A stretch of 64,000 nt of DNA, taken from positions 62,001-126,000 of the forward strand of contig JALHMI010000011.1 of assembly GCA_022844125.1 (NCBI GenBank), given 5' to 3'. The translations under genes and the position numbers were made by a program. Position 1 is the first letter of the stretch. Every line of letters begins with the position of its first letter. This document shows, piece by piece, positions 36,523-44,984 of this stretch. This DNA is from Pirellulales bacterium. GTDB taxonomy: Bacteria; Planctomycetota; Planctomycetia; Pirellulales; PALSA-1355. Under the pieces are notes generated by a model. That model saw only the letters and a program-made list of their open reading frames with translations. It did no database searches and was not told where the DNA came from.

Positions 36523-38001
36523 CTACTTCTTCGGATCCAGGTTCTGCGTCAGGTCTTCTTCCGTGACCTTCGACTCGACGCCCCCTTCGGGCACTTCGGC
36601 GCCGGCCGTCCACAGCAGGGCGTTCAAGACGAACTTGCGGAAGTCATCGTTGCGCCAGTTCTCGTGATTGTGGCCGCCGGTGAAGCCGAACCCGCGGCCC
36701 CCTTCAGGTCGTTCCACGGCCCAGGCCACGACTTCTGCCCGGCCCGGGTGGGCCTTGGCCGCTTCGGTACCGCGTGAACGATCCGGCGGCGTGGCCACGA
36801 GCAGCGGCTTGGCCGGCGAGTTCTCCGGGAAGCGGATGTTGTAGTACCACTCGTCGTTGATCGTGAACGGGCGCACGCCCCTCGTGATCGCGTGCTCGGG
36901 CAGGTTTGAGAACTCGGCGTCCCAGTGCGGGTTGATCGAGTAGCCGGTCTCGTAGTAGCCGCCGATCCACTTGGTCAGGTCGGGGCCACCCTTTTCCTTC
37001 GGCACTTCCACGGCATAGTGCGCACAGGCCATGCCCACGCCGCGCTTCATAAGCTGATCGATTTCCGTCAGGCGATTGCGCTGGATCACGGGGTGTCCGC
37101 CGCCGCCGTCCATGTAGAGCAGGATCGTGTCGGCATTGTCGAATGCCGTGGGATCCTTCGGCCAGCCGTTGAAGTACGAAGCCGTGATGATGCCCTGCTT
37201 ATCGGCCAGGCACTTGTCGAGCAGCTTCACGCCGGCGTTGAACTCGTGGTCGCCCTTGGCGTGACTCGGCGTGCCGGCCACCATCACGATCTTTTTGCCG
37301 TCTTCGAGTTTCGTGCGCTTGAGTTCGATGTCCTTGAACTGCACGACCATCGGCGGACCGGCATGCAGCTGCAGAGCGAGGATGCCGCTCTTGGCCGCCT
37401 TGTCCGACTGGTTGTCGATCACTTCGCTGGTGACGTGGCCGTTGATCTTGTGCGTCAGGTGGTTCCCTTTGGCCGTGATCTCGTACTCGTTCCAGTCCTC
37501 TTTCTTGATGTGCGACTGCAATTCCTTCGTGTCGCCGATCTGCTCTTCGGTCTTCTTGCCGTCTGCGCCGATCGTGACCTTCTGTCCGCGAAGGGCGAGG
37601 ATGCCGCGGCCGCGTTCTTCGTAATTGATGCCGCTGAACATGTCGCCGGCTTCAAAGTCGCCCTGATAGCCGCCGACGACCCAGTCGCCCAGGTCCTTGC
37701 TGCGGTACTGGATGCCCGAGTTACCGCCGACGATCTTGTACTTGAGCTTCAGCACGAAGTCATCGACCGGTCCGTCGCGCCAGATGAGGAACGTGTTCCC
37801 CTTGGTCGGATTTTCTTTCGTCGTACGGCCGGTGATCGTGCCGTCTTCGACGCTCCAGAACTTCGGGTTGCCGTCCCAGCCTTCGAGGTCCTTGCCGTTG
37901 AAGATCGGCTTGAAGCCGTCCTCGGCAAATGTGAGCCGCGTCGAACCGATCGCGACGAGTGCGATCAGAGTGAGGAAGGCAAGCTTGTGGAAGCGAAGCA
38001 T
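36523..38001 (-). CDS. Secreted DUF1080 domain fused to ThuA-like domain
   Basis: 492 residues. A signal peptide (about 1-26) is followed by a DUF1080 (3-keto-disaccharide hydrolase-like) domain at about 28-225: FKPIFNGKDLEGWDG, NSGIQYRSKDLG, WNEYEITAKGNH. A ThuA-like, class-I-glutamine-amidotransferase-fold domain follows at about 230-470 (KIVMVAGTPSHAKGDHEF, VGMACAHYAVEVP, GYYETGY). Both domains are very common in planctomycete exported proteins and are tied to sugar breakdown. Their fusion in one chain suggests a joint substrate. No catalytic assignment can be made from sequence alone. Confidence 0.88.
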   Translation of the reverse strand: MLRFHKLAFLTLIALVAIGSTRLTFAEDGFKPIFNGKDLEGWDGNPKFWSVEDGTITGRTTKENPTKGNTFLIWRDGPVDDFVLKLKYKIVGGNSGIQYRSKDLGDWVVGGYQGDFEAGDMFSGINYEERGRGILALRGQKVTIGADGKKTEEQIGDTKELQSHIKKEDWNEYEITAKGNHLTHKINGHVTSEVIDNQSDKAAKSGILALQLHAGPPMVVQFKDIELKRTKLEDGKKIVMVAGTPSHAKGDHEFNAGVKLLDKCLADKQGIITASYFNGWPKDPTAFDNADTILLYMDGGGGHPVIQRNRLTEIDQLMKRGVGMACAHYAVEVPKEKGGPDLTKWIGGYYETGYSINPHWDAEFSNLPEHAITRGVRPFTINDEWYYNIRFPENSPAKPLLVATPPDRSRGTEAAKAHPGRAEVVAWAVERPEGGRGFGFTGGHNHENWRNDDFRKFVLNALLWTAGAEVPEGGVESKVTEEDLTQNLDPKK

Positions 38002-38203
38002 GGTTTCGAACCCTTATCGTCTATGGGGAGAGTCGCAATTGTGGTGGGCAGGATGGCCGTTGCCGTGCACCAGAATTCTACCTGCAACCGTGGACGTTTG
38101 CAGCAGGGTAGACGCGAGCCACGCGGAATGCTCTGTGCGCGCTGGCTGTCTAACAGGGCACAGGTGAGCCGCAACGTGGCCACCTGTGGCACACTCCGCG
38201 GAT

Positions 38204-39034
38204 TCAACCCACCGCTTCGTACGTTTCCGGCGGCGTGAAGTCGAAGTTCCGGCTCTGGCTGAAGAACTTGACGGGGTTCTCATAGACCACGCGGCGGATC
38301 AGGCTTTCCCCGTGGCCACGCAGCCGCATCGCCAGAATGAAGTCGGGCACCGCCGTCGGCTTGGAAGGGCCCCAGTCGCCGGCCGAGTTCACCATCAGCC
38401 GTTCGGGACCATACATCTCGATCATGTCCACGGCCCGCTCGGGCGTGCACTTGCTGGTGGGATAGAGTGTCATGCCGGCCCAGTAACCGTCGTCGAGCAC
38501 GGCGCGAATCGTGTGCTCTTCGACGTGATCGACCAGCACGCGGTGATGCTCCAGGCGGCGGTCGTCATTGAGCATGTCCAGGATCATGCGGGTGCCCTGG
38601 TACTTGTCTTCCAGGTGCGGCGTGTGGATCAGGATCAGTTCGTCGGTCTTGGCCGCCAGGTCCAGGTGCTCGAGAAAGATCGTGGCTTCGTTCTTGGTGT
38701 TCTTGTTCAGCCCGATCTCGCCGATGCCCAGCACGCCGGGCTTGTCGAGAAACTCGGGGATCATGGCGATCACTTCTCGCGAGAGGCTCACATTCTCGGC
38801 TTCTTTAGCGTTGATACACAGCCACGTGTAGTGCTGGATGCCATACCAACTGGCCCGCTTGGTTTCAAACTCCGTGAGCTGGCGGAAGTAGTCGCGAAAG
38901 CCATCGACGCTGCCGCGGTCGAAGCCGGCCCAGAACGCAGGCTCACTGACCGCAACGCAACCCATCTTGGCGAGCGTCTCGTAGTCGTCGGTGACGCGCG
39001 AGACCATGTGAATGTGCGGATCGAGGTAATACAT
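38204..39034 (-). CDS. TatD-like metal-dependent hydrolase (EboB-type)
   Basis: 276 residues of the amidohydrolase superfamily. Metal ligands are in place: HIH at residues 7-9, E in LGIGEIGLNK, H in LILIHTPH, H in VLVDHVEEHT and D in VNSAGDWGP. Such TatD-like enzymes are members of Ebo clusters (EboB); others of this set lie about 6 kb downstream at 29.5-32.7 kb. The cytoplasmic substrate is unknown. It lies between a small helical protein gene and the DUF1080-ThuA gene on the same strand. Confidence 0.85.
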   Translation of the reverse strand: MYYLDPHIHMVSRVTDDYETLAKMGCVAVSEPAFWAGFDRGSVDGFRDYFRQLTEFETKRASWYGIQHYTWLCINAKEAENVSLSREVIAMIPEFLDKPGVLGIGEIGLNKNTKNEATIFLEHLDLAAKTDELILIHTPHLEDKYQGTRMILDMLNDDRRLEHHRVLVDHVEEHTIRAVLDDGYWAGMTLYPTSKCTPERAVDMIEMYGPERLMVNSAGDWGPSKPTAVPDFILAMRLRGHGESLIRRVVYENPVKFFSQSRNFDFTPPETYEAVG

Positions 39035-39092
39035 GATCGACTTGTTCTAACTTACCTTTCGCCGCGCCGCGGGAATGTTCGCGAAGCCTCGG

Positions 39093-39359
39093 TTAGCCGC
39101 GCCGCTCGACGCCCAGAGACTTCACCCAGTTCGCGTCGTATGGCCGAGAGAACAGGAGCTGAATCCGTTCGGCCCGCTCGGACTCAACACCGCCAAGAAT
39201 CTCCAGCCCCGCGCGAATCTTCGCCAGCCGCGGATCATCGTGCACCGCGCCTTCGGCCCGATCAAGCCGGTCGAGCGAAGCAGCCAGGTGCAAGAGCCGC
39301 GCGCGGATTTCCAGAAACTCGCGATTGAGGACTTCGGCGGCATCGAGCGGAATGGGCAT
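39093..39359 (-). CDS. Small helical hypothetical protein upstream of the TatD-like gene
   Basis: 88 residues from the ATG at 39357-39359. It is Arg/Leu/Glu-rich and largely helical (AAEVLNREFLEIRARLLHLAASLDRLDR), with no membrane segment, and ends in LLFSRPYDANWVKSLG. Not recognised. It precedes the TatD-like gene by 58 bases on the same strand, so a shared transcript and role are likely. A longer TTG-started form (39413) is less convincing. Confidence 0.65.
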   Translation of the reverse strand: MPIPLDAAEVLNREFLEIRARLLHLAASLDRLDRAEGAVHDDPRLAKIRAGLEILGGVESERAERIQLLFSRPYDANWVKSLGVERRG

Positions 39360-39428
39360 CGAATCAAGTTTCCCCGCGCGGACGCGCGAAATCAACCCGC
39401 GCTTGCGAGTCAATCGCTGTGGCGCAAT

Positions 39429-40844
39429 CTACTCGCGCGGCACGGTAGGCCGGGTGCGGCGATACTCGTCCGGTTGTCCGGTGCCGCGAATCACTCGCTG
39501 CGTACCGGTGGGGAGCCGCGGCTTAAAGTCGGCCGGATTCGCTGCCTTGCCGAGATTCACCGTACGCTCCTGGCCTTTGTAGCCCATGTAATCCAAAAAC
39601 TCGCTCACGGCGATCGTCTTCACACCGAGCTTCTCGGCTTCGGTGATCATCTCGCCAAACGAGGCAATGTCGCCTTCGTTCGGGGTCGTTCCCTCGGCGC
39701 CGGGCCGTTCGCCCATCACCAGGTACTTGGTGTCGAGGGACATCGTGCCGGTCTTCTTGCCCTCGACCACCTGGGCGTCGATCACCCCGCCGTTCAGCGT
39801 AATCAGATCGTGAATTAGCTGCGTGTCGTCCACACCGTCCTCGTTGATGTCCATCGCGCCGACGAGCGCGAAATGTTCCTGGCGACCGGCGTCCCAGACG
39901 GTCGAGAAGATCAAATCGCCCGGCATGATCGGGTTTGAAAGGTCGTCTTCGACGATGCGTGCTTCGGCCTGGTGGTCGTCGGTCAGTCGAACGACCTGGA
40001 TCATGCCTTTCGGCTTCGACTTCACCGGATTGCCATCCTCCGGGGCCACGATTACAAACGACGTCTGAGTCCGCAGTCCATCGGCCGGGCCGACGTTCAG
40101 CCACACCAGCCGCGTGCGCTGGTTGACCCGCGTGATCTTGCCGTCCGGATACTCGTTGGCTTTGGCATCGATCTCTTTTTCGTTTCGCATCCGCTCGAGC
40201 AGTTCTTCGCTGCGTTTGAGTTCGCCCGAGAGCGAGGCAATTTGCCCCGAGGTTTGCTGAGCGACTTGCTCGCGTTCGGCGGTTGCGGATTGGAACTTGG
40301 TGTTGAGTTGTTCCATCTGCCCCTTTAGCTCCGTGCGATGCTCGCCGAACTTGGTCCGCTCGCCCTGCAGGTCTGTGGCAGTGGCCGTGAGCTTTTCGGT
40401 GTACTGGGCCACTTCGGCCTGCGAGGCCTGCTGATTGGTTCCCAGCTGGGCGTTGAGCGCCGCATTGTCGGCGGTCAGCTTTGTTTTCGATTCCTGCAGC
40501 TCGCGAATCTTGGCGGCCATCACTTCGACCAGCGAGCGATAGTTCTGCTTCGACTCGACTGGATTGTCGCCGTGTGTCTGAATGTCCACGCGTGCAGATT
40601 CCTTCAGAGCGTCCAGCGCGATGGCCGGGTCGCCTGCCAGTAGCTTCTTGATCTCTTCGGATTCGGCGATGGCCTTTTGCGTGGCGTTATTGGCGGCGGT
40701 ATTCTGTTCGGCCAGGCTCTTGGCCCGATCTCGCTCCTGCGAGTAGCTGCTGAAGAACATGTAAGTGGTCACGATCAGGATGATCGTGAGAATCACGAAG
40801 ATGATCAGCGCGATCTGTAAGCCTTGGTTTTCGCGAGCGGCCAT
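39429..40844 (-). CDS. Membrane-anchored coiled-coil protein, planctomycete type
   Basis: 471 residues, family not recognised by name. A membrane helix (IALIIFVILTIILIVTTYMFF, about residues 11-31) is followed by a long coiled coil (about 35-225, Glu/Gln/Lys/Ala-rich), then a compact C-terminal region (about 230-430) with KITRVNQRTRLVWLNVGPADGLR and NPIMPGDLIFSTVWDAG, and a calcium-loop-like stretch MDINEDGVDD. The tail is basic and disordered. The topology suits an envelope spacer or scaffold. The transcript likely begins far upstream at a consensus-like promoter. Confidence 0.82.
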   Translation of the reverse strand: MAARENQGLQIALIIFVILTIILIVTTYMFFSSYSQERDRAKSLAEQNTAANNATQKAIAESEEIKKLLAGDPAIALDALKESARVDIQTHGDNPVESKQNYRSLVEVMAAKIRELQESKTKLTADNAALNAQLGTNQQASQAEVAQYTEKLTATATDLQGERTKFGEHRTELKGQMEQLNTKFQSATAEREQVAQQTSGQIASLSGELKRSEELLERMRNEKEIDAKANEYPDGKITRVNQRTRLVWLNVGPADGLRTQTSFVIVAPEDGNPVKSKPKGMIQVVRLTDDHQAEARIVEDDLSNPIMPGDLIFSTVWDAGRQEHFALVGAMDINEDGVDDTQLIHDLITLNGGVIDAQVVEGKKTGTMSLDTKYLVMGERPGAEGTTPNEGDIASFGEMITEAEKLGVKTIAVSEFLDYMGYKGQERTVNLGKAANPADFKPRLPTGTQRVIRGTGQPDEYRRTRPTVPRE

Positions 40845-41149
40845 CGAGAGTGTGCTCCTCGAGGAGATTTGCCTCGCTAGCGACGATTGCCTCGATCGGC
40901 AGCCGCGGTGCGGACAAACTCAGTTGGGACGGGATCGAAGAATCTTGTTGCGGTGACGCGCCACATTCGACCGCGGCCACGCCTCGGTGTCCCGTATTCC
41001 TTGAGAGGACCCGCCATCCTTAGAGCGGCCGCTGACAGCCGGCATAACCGGCGCGGCCCAACCGAGCGCAACGTCAAGACTTTATTGTAATTAGCACCGC
41101 TCGGCTGTCAAATTTCACAGCCCCGGAATCCGACCCCCAGGGGGCCCGC
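40845..41149. other. Long leader region of the coiled-coil protein gene
   Basis: 305 bases between the coiled-coil gene and the UVR-motif gene. A leftward promoter lies at 41084-41111, implying a leader of about 230 bases. CTCCTCGAGGAG (40850-40861) is a perfect palindrome just before the start codon and could fold over the GGAG ribosome site. No protein frame is convincing. Confidence 0.45.
41084..41111 (-). promoter_or_regulatory. Consensus-like sigma-70 promoter of the coiled-coil protein gene
   Basis: Reading leftward: TTGACA (41106-41111), a 16-base spacer, TACAAT (41084-41089). Both hexamers are at or next to consensus. Transcription would begin around 41077, so the leader of the gene starting at 40844 would be about 230 bases long. 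Confidence 0.65.
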
Positions 41150-41953
41150 TTATTCGCTGCCCGACGAAGGCTTTTTCGTCATTTGACGCTGCTGCCGGAT
41201 CGAGTCTCGCAGCCGGGCCGCGTCCTCGAATCGTTCCTCGCGGATGGCCTCGTCCAACTCCGCCTGCAGACTGGCCACCGGGTCGAACGGCATCGGCCGA
41301 TCCTCGCCCGCGGTCTTGGCTGAGAGGTCCTCGCGCCACTTTTCCAGGTACGTGAGCTCGTTGCAGTTTTTGGCATTCTGCGTCTGGTTGTACTCCGAGA
41401 GAAACTCGCGAATGCCGTCGATCGCCGCATCGATCGCTCCCAGGGCCGCCGCGTACTCGCGCATCGCAACCAGCGGCGTGGCCACCGCCCGGGCGTGCAT
41501 CATCATGATATACGGCCGCCATTGGTCGAACTGCAGCTTGTCCTTCTCGTCGCGGGCGTATTTGCGGATGAAGGCCAAGAGTCGCAGGTTGCGGTTCGTA
41601 TCGCGGGCGCACAGCTCAAAGCGCTCCAGATGCCAGAAACTCACGTAGCGGTGGTAGTACTGGATCCCCTCGCGCAGCAGCCGCTGGCAATCCTCGTTTT
41701 CGAGCATGAACGGTTCGTCGTCGTTTTCCGCAGCCGAGTGTTTTTTGGCCTGCTTCTCGTAGAACTCGAGCCAGGATGTGCTGCCGGCGATCTTCTTGCC
41801 GTCGGGCCGACCGTCGAAATCCATCTGCAAGAGGCCCAGTTCGAGCCGCATCTGGATCTTCTCGCGGCCATCGTCCCCCTTCACGATTCGCACGGAAATC
41901 TTCTCTGGATCGTAGTCCCAGCCGTCGAGCGAGTTGGAGATATCCTTGGACAA
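41150..41953 (-). CDS. UVR-motif protein of planctomycete type
   Basis: 267 residues. The C-terminus has a UvrB/UvrC-type UVR motif (LQAELDEAIREERFEDAARLRDSI), a helical hairpin for protein contacts. The N-terminal part (ISNSLDGWDYDPEKISVRIVKG-DGREKIQMRLELGLLQM) and the middle helical region are typical of a planctomycete family of unknown role. The start codon is TTG (41951-41953); no ATG gives the conserved opening MSKDISN. No nuclease motif is seen, so a link to DNA repair cannot be claimed. Confidence 0.85.
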   Translation of the reverse strand: MSKDISNSLDGWDYDPEKISVRIVKGDDGREKIQMRLELGLLQMDFDGRPDGKKIAGSTSWLEFYEKQAKKHSAAENDDEPFMLENEDCQRLLREGIQYYHRYVSFWHLERFELCARDTNRNLRLLAFIRKYARDEKDKLQFDQWRPYIMMMHARAVATPLVAMREYAAALGAIDAAIDGIREFLSEYNQTQNAKNCNELTYLEKWREDLSAKTAGEDRPMPFDPVASLQAELDEAIREERFEDAARLRDSIRQQRQMTKKPSSGSE

Positions 41954-42161
41954 GGGAGCGCTTCTTGGGGCCAGGTGGAAGAAGTCTTAGGTCGCTAGAC
42001 CAAGTCTATCCCACAGACCAGCAAGCGGCGAGAGCGCACGCCGTGGAGGCCAGATGCTAACGACCGCGATCCGCCGGAAAAGAAACAAGCCCGCGAATGT
42101 GGGAACTCCGCCGCCGCCGTCCCCCTCAGGGACTATCGAGCCTGCCAAAAGTCGCTCGATT

Positions 42162-43364
42162 CTACTCGCCCGATTCGCGGGTCATTGGTTCCATGACCTT
42201 CGTGTTTCGCTCAACGGCCAGCACGATCGTGCGCTGCTCGACGCCGTTGGCCGCGCTGGCCACGACCGGAATCACTTGCCGCTGGTTGGGCAGGCTCATT
42301 CGCACCGTGAAGCTGCCATCGGGACGAATCTTCACCGGTTCGCCGCGGAGGCTGACCCGGCTGTCGGGATTCGTGACGCCGTAGACGATCATCTCGGCGT
42401 CGACTTCGAACTTGAGCGTTTCATTGTTCGAGATCATCGGCGACATGCCGCCACCGAACTGCGTGACGACGGGCGCGCCCATCGGGCGCCGCAGTCGTTC
42501 TTCAAAGAGCTCTTGCAGCTCGAGACTGTTGTTGTCCGTCGAATAGCCGCCGCTCATGGCGTAAATCTTGTCAAAGTTCTCGGCCACATCGGTCCAATTC
42601 TCGTCAATCGCGTCGCTCGCGCCGGGTTCGGGCGTGGTCACGATGTTCGATCGCACCAGCGGATAGAACTTGCCGCTGGATCCGAGATAACCGAGTTCCA
42701 GCCGATAGCTAGCGGGCGAATTGTCGACGTGGACATACCAGTTGCAGACGCCGCCGTGGACCTCGATGTCGCGCGACACTCGCTCACTGGCGCTGCTGCC
42801 GCTATCGTGAATTTCAATCAATCGCAGGAAGGGCCGGGCGGTGTGCCATTCCTGGCTCATCGCGGCTTGCACGCGCTCCACGCTCTGACGCTTGATCTCC
42901 CAGTAAGCGTGCAACCAGAACGGATCGCGGACCATGACGACGATCCGCTCTTTCATTGAGGCTCGTTCTTGCTTGCCAACCGAGGCCAGGTTCTTGTAGC
43001 GATCGAGCTTCTCGCGGATCTTGCTCAGGTGGCGCTGCACGCGGGGGCTCGACTTGCTGGCGGTCGACGCGCCGTTGGCGCCATTCCGGCTGGAAGTCGC
43101 CACACCGTTGGCGCCATTGCGGGCGACGGTCGAACGGGCTTTGCTGCTGGTGGCAGTTACGGTCGACGCGGCGGGGCGTCTTGCCGAAGACACCTTCTTG
43201 TTCGATTGCGACTTGAGTTGCGGGCCGGACTTCGACTTGGCCGAGGCCAACAGGGCTTTCACCAACTGATCCTTTCGCATGCTGTGCCAGCCGCGGACGC
43301 CGCCGCGTTTGGCCATCTGCGCCAAGTCTTTGTGGGAGTAGGAGCTGAGAGATGCTGGGGTCAT
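42162..43364 (-). CDS. Rho_N-like domain plus DUF4912 protein
   Basis: 400 residues. Residues about 1-40 (SYSHKDLAQMAKRGGVRGWHSMRKDQLVKALL) form a SAP/Rho_N-like helical domain, often nucleic-acid binding. A Ser/Ala/Lys/Asn-rich, low-complexity linker with a repeated RNGANG motif follows (about 45-105). The DUF4912 domain begins at about 140 (RIVVMVRDPFWLHAYWEI) and includes the surface-binding-like GVCNWYVHVDNSPASYRLELGY. The C-terminal region (about 330-400) contains a beta sandwich-like SRVSLRGEPVKIRPDGSFTVRM. The ATG at 43364 is taken; a TTG three bases upstream is possible. Confidence 0.85.
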   Translation of the reverse strand: MTPASLSSYSHKDLAQMAKRGGVRGWHSMRKDQLVKALLASAKSKSGPQLKSQSNKKVSSARRPAASTVTATSSKARSTVARNGANGVATSSRNGANGASTASKSSPRVQRHLSKIREKLDRYKNLASVGKQERASMKERIVVMVRDPFWLHAYWEIKRQSVERVQAAMSQEWHTARPFLRLIEIHDSGSSASERVSRDIEVHGGVCNWYVHVDNSPASYRLELGYLGSSGKFYPLVRSNIVTTPEPGASDAIDENWTDVAENFDKIYAMSGGYSTDNNSLELQELFEERLRRPMGAPVVTQFGGGMSPMISNNETLKFEVDAEMIVYGVTNPDSRVSLRGEPVKIRPDGSFTVRMSLPNQRQVIPVVASAANGVEQRTIVLAVERNTKVMEPMTRESGE

Positions 43365-44259
43365 CAAAGAACTGGCCTCCGCGTTGTCGCAGCACGCCCT
43401 GCGCTTGTCTTAAGCTCTGCAGACGCGTGGGGCAGGGAAAATCGGGTTGGAGCGTCGTCCGTGACCGTTGGCTACGCTCACACAACCTCACGCGGGCAGT
43501 CCTTGGCCAGATGAGGCGACGCCGGGTCGTTCTGAAGCCTTGTGGGGCTTGCGAACAGGCCTTGCGTCCGTCGGAACTTCTGAGGGCTCTCTCCGGTCCG
43601 ACGGGTTATCGGAACGGCGCGGTGGGGCAGGAGCCGCACGTCAATGACTCCCTGCAAGAAGCAGCGGCTGGGGGTGCCGCGATCGGCGCGCCTTGCAATT
43701 GACCGACTCCGCCAAGGTGGGGTGCTCAGGCGCTTCAGGCAGTCTCCGCCAGGGAACGGTACTGCTCGCCCTCGCACATCAACCTCGCACTTCTGAGTGT
43801 ACTTAGAACGACGCGAAAACGCAACGCCCCCACAGAAGGTGGGTGAGCATGCCGGAACCGTTGCGCCTGCTAGCTTTACGTACATTGCCCGACCCGCAGA
43901 GTGGAGCTTCCGGCGCGCCTGATCGCTCGCCGGAAGACTGTTCTCGAAGCGAAAAAGCTCCCCCTCGCTCTCTTCATCGGGCGACTGGCAGGTGGTCGAA
44001 AATCACCCCTGCAAAACGATTTGACTGAGGCCGCTCAGACCCCGACAATGACTTTGTGAAAAAAAACACGAATTCGACCCAGAGGCCAATTGACACTCGA
44101 TTTACGGCCTATTAGGATGCCAGCCTTACAGGTTTGACAGCGACTGCGAGCTGCTTCCAGGCGGAGCGGGAAAGAGTCCTTTCGGGGCTTCCTGCCGAGC
44201 CGTTTTTGGCAGAAAGTTGCCCCATATCTGTGGTACCTCCCGCAGACGACCGATCGGCG
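43365..44259. other. Long non-coding stretch upstream of the ATP synthase operon
   Basis: 895 bases between divergent genes. It contains a near-consensus rightward promoter (44090-44118). Several GC-rich self-complementary pieces lie in 43600-43840, for example CCCAC-AGAAG-GTGGG near 43830, and two CTCCGCC words near 43705 and 43744. Open frames here have no family features. I tested it by eye for RNase P, tmRNA and SRP RNA cores and found none. Confidence 0.4.
44090..44118 (+). promoter_or_regulatory. Promoter of the ATP synthase operon
   Basis: TTGACA (44090-44095), an exact 17-base spacer and TAGGAT (44113-44118), 142 bases before the first atp gene. The -35 is perfect and the -10 matches 4 of 6 bases. 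It is the best promoter-like sequence in the long gap before the operon. Confidence 0.6.
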
Positions 44260-44574
44260 ATGGCAGTCGCCTTCGAGTGGGCCGCAACCGCAATGACCAT
44301 TTCTGGCGAAATGGTCCTGCCCGGGCTGTTGGGCTATTTGCTCGACCAGTATCTCGGCACGCGGGTCCTGTTCCTGTTTATTGGGTTCGCCTTGGGTGGC
44401 CTGTTGGCAACGCTCAGCCTGATGCGAATTGCCAAGAGCGGGGGAAAGTTGCCACGAAGGGCTGGTTCGAGTGGCCAGTCGGGTGCCGATAAGCCGGCGG
44501 CCGGCCCGTCGGGAAATCAAGAGTCCGGTGCAGCGAGTCATGACAAACGGTCCAGGCCAGACGCTGAAGGCTAG
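44260..44574 (+). CDS. AtpZ/AtpI-type small membrane protein of ATP synthase
   Basis: 104 residues with two membrane helices (ISGEMVLPGLLGYLLDQYLG and VLFLFIGFALGGLLATLSLMRI), the pattern of the AtpZ/AtpI family (F0F1-ATPase subunit 1). These proteins precede atp operons and help assembly of the c-ring or supply Mg2+. The start is the ATG at 44260, with no strong ribosome site. The tail (residues about 65-104) is Gly/Ser/Arg-rich. It overlaps the next gene by 35 bases. Confidence 0.82.
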   Translation: MAVAFEWAATAMTISGEMVLPGLLGYLLDQYLGTRVLFLFIGFALGGLLATLSLMRIAKSGGKLPRRAGSSGQSGADKPAAGPSGNQESGAASHDKRSRPDAEG

Positions 44575-44980
44575 ATTGGCACGCCTGGGGCTTGTCGCCC
44601 AGTCGATGTTCATCGCCGCTGCGCTCGCCGGGGCCTTTCTGCTGCTAGCTCCCTTGGCTTACGGCGTTTCGGGGTTGTTTGGCCTGAAGGTCGCCTTGCT
44701 CGCCGCTTTGCTCTGCTGGATGGGCGCCCTGTTCTCCCTTTCAATCTCGGCTCTGATTCGCGGCGGCGTCTCTGTGATGAATCGCCTGGCCTTGGGGATG
44801 ACCGCCCGGGCCATGGTGCCGCTGGTGCTGGGTGTCGGCCTGCACATGAAGCATGCCGACCTGGCCGGCGCCGGGCTGATCTTCTACGTCCTCGTGTTCT
44901 ACATGGTTACGCTCGCGGCCGACACGGCGCTGCTTGTGTCTCAGGTGCCGCAGCCGCTGGTTCCCAGGAAGGCTCACTAA
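44540..44980 (+). CDS. Second ATP synthase-associated membrane protein (AtpI-like)
   Basis: 146 residues with four predicted membrane helices, the size and topology of AtpI / ATP synthase I chain. It lies between the AtpZ-type gene and atpB, overlapping the first by 35 bases and ending 4 bases before atpB. AtpI proteins are poorly conserved, so the name rests on topology and position. An earlier in-frame start exists, but the ATG at 44540 keeps the overlap short. Confidence 0.72.
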   Translation: MTNGPGQTLKARLARLGLVAQSMFIAAALAGAFLLLAPLAYGVSGLFGLKVALLAALLCWMGALFSLSISALIRGGVSVMNRLALGMTARAMVPLVLGVGLHMKHADLAGAGLIFYVLVFYMVTLAADTALLVSQVPQPLVPRKAH

Positions 44981-44984
44981 GGCG

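Noticed and set aside
43500-43860. Possible RNase P, tmRNA or SRP RNA
   Set aside because: An ACAGAAGG word recalls RNase P, but the paired GAGGAAAGTCC core is absent on both strands, and no tmRNA or SRP core was found.
43478-43885. A 135-codon minus-strand frame in the gap before the atp operon
   Set aside because: Arg/Pro/Cys-rich translation without secondary-structure periodicity or domain signature; more likely a GC-driven open frame.
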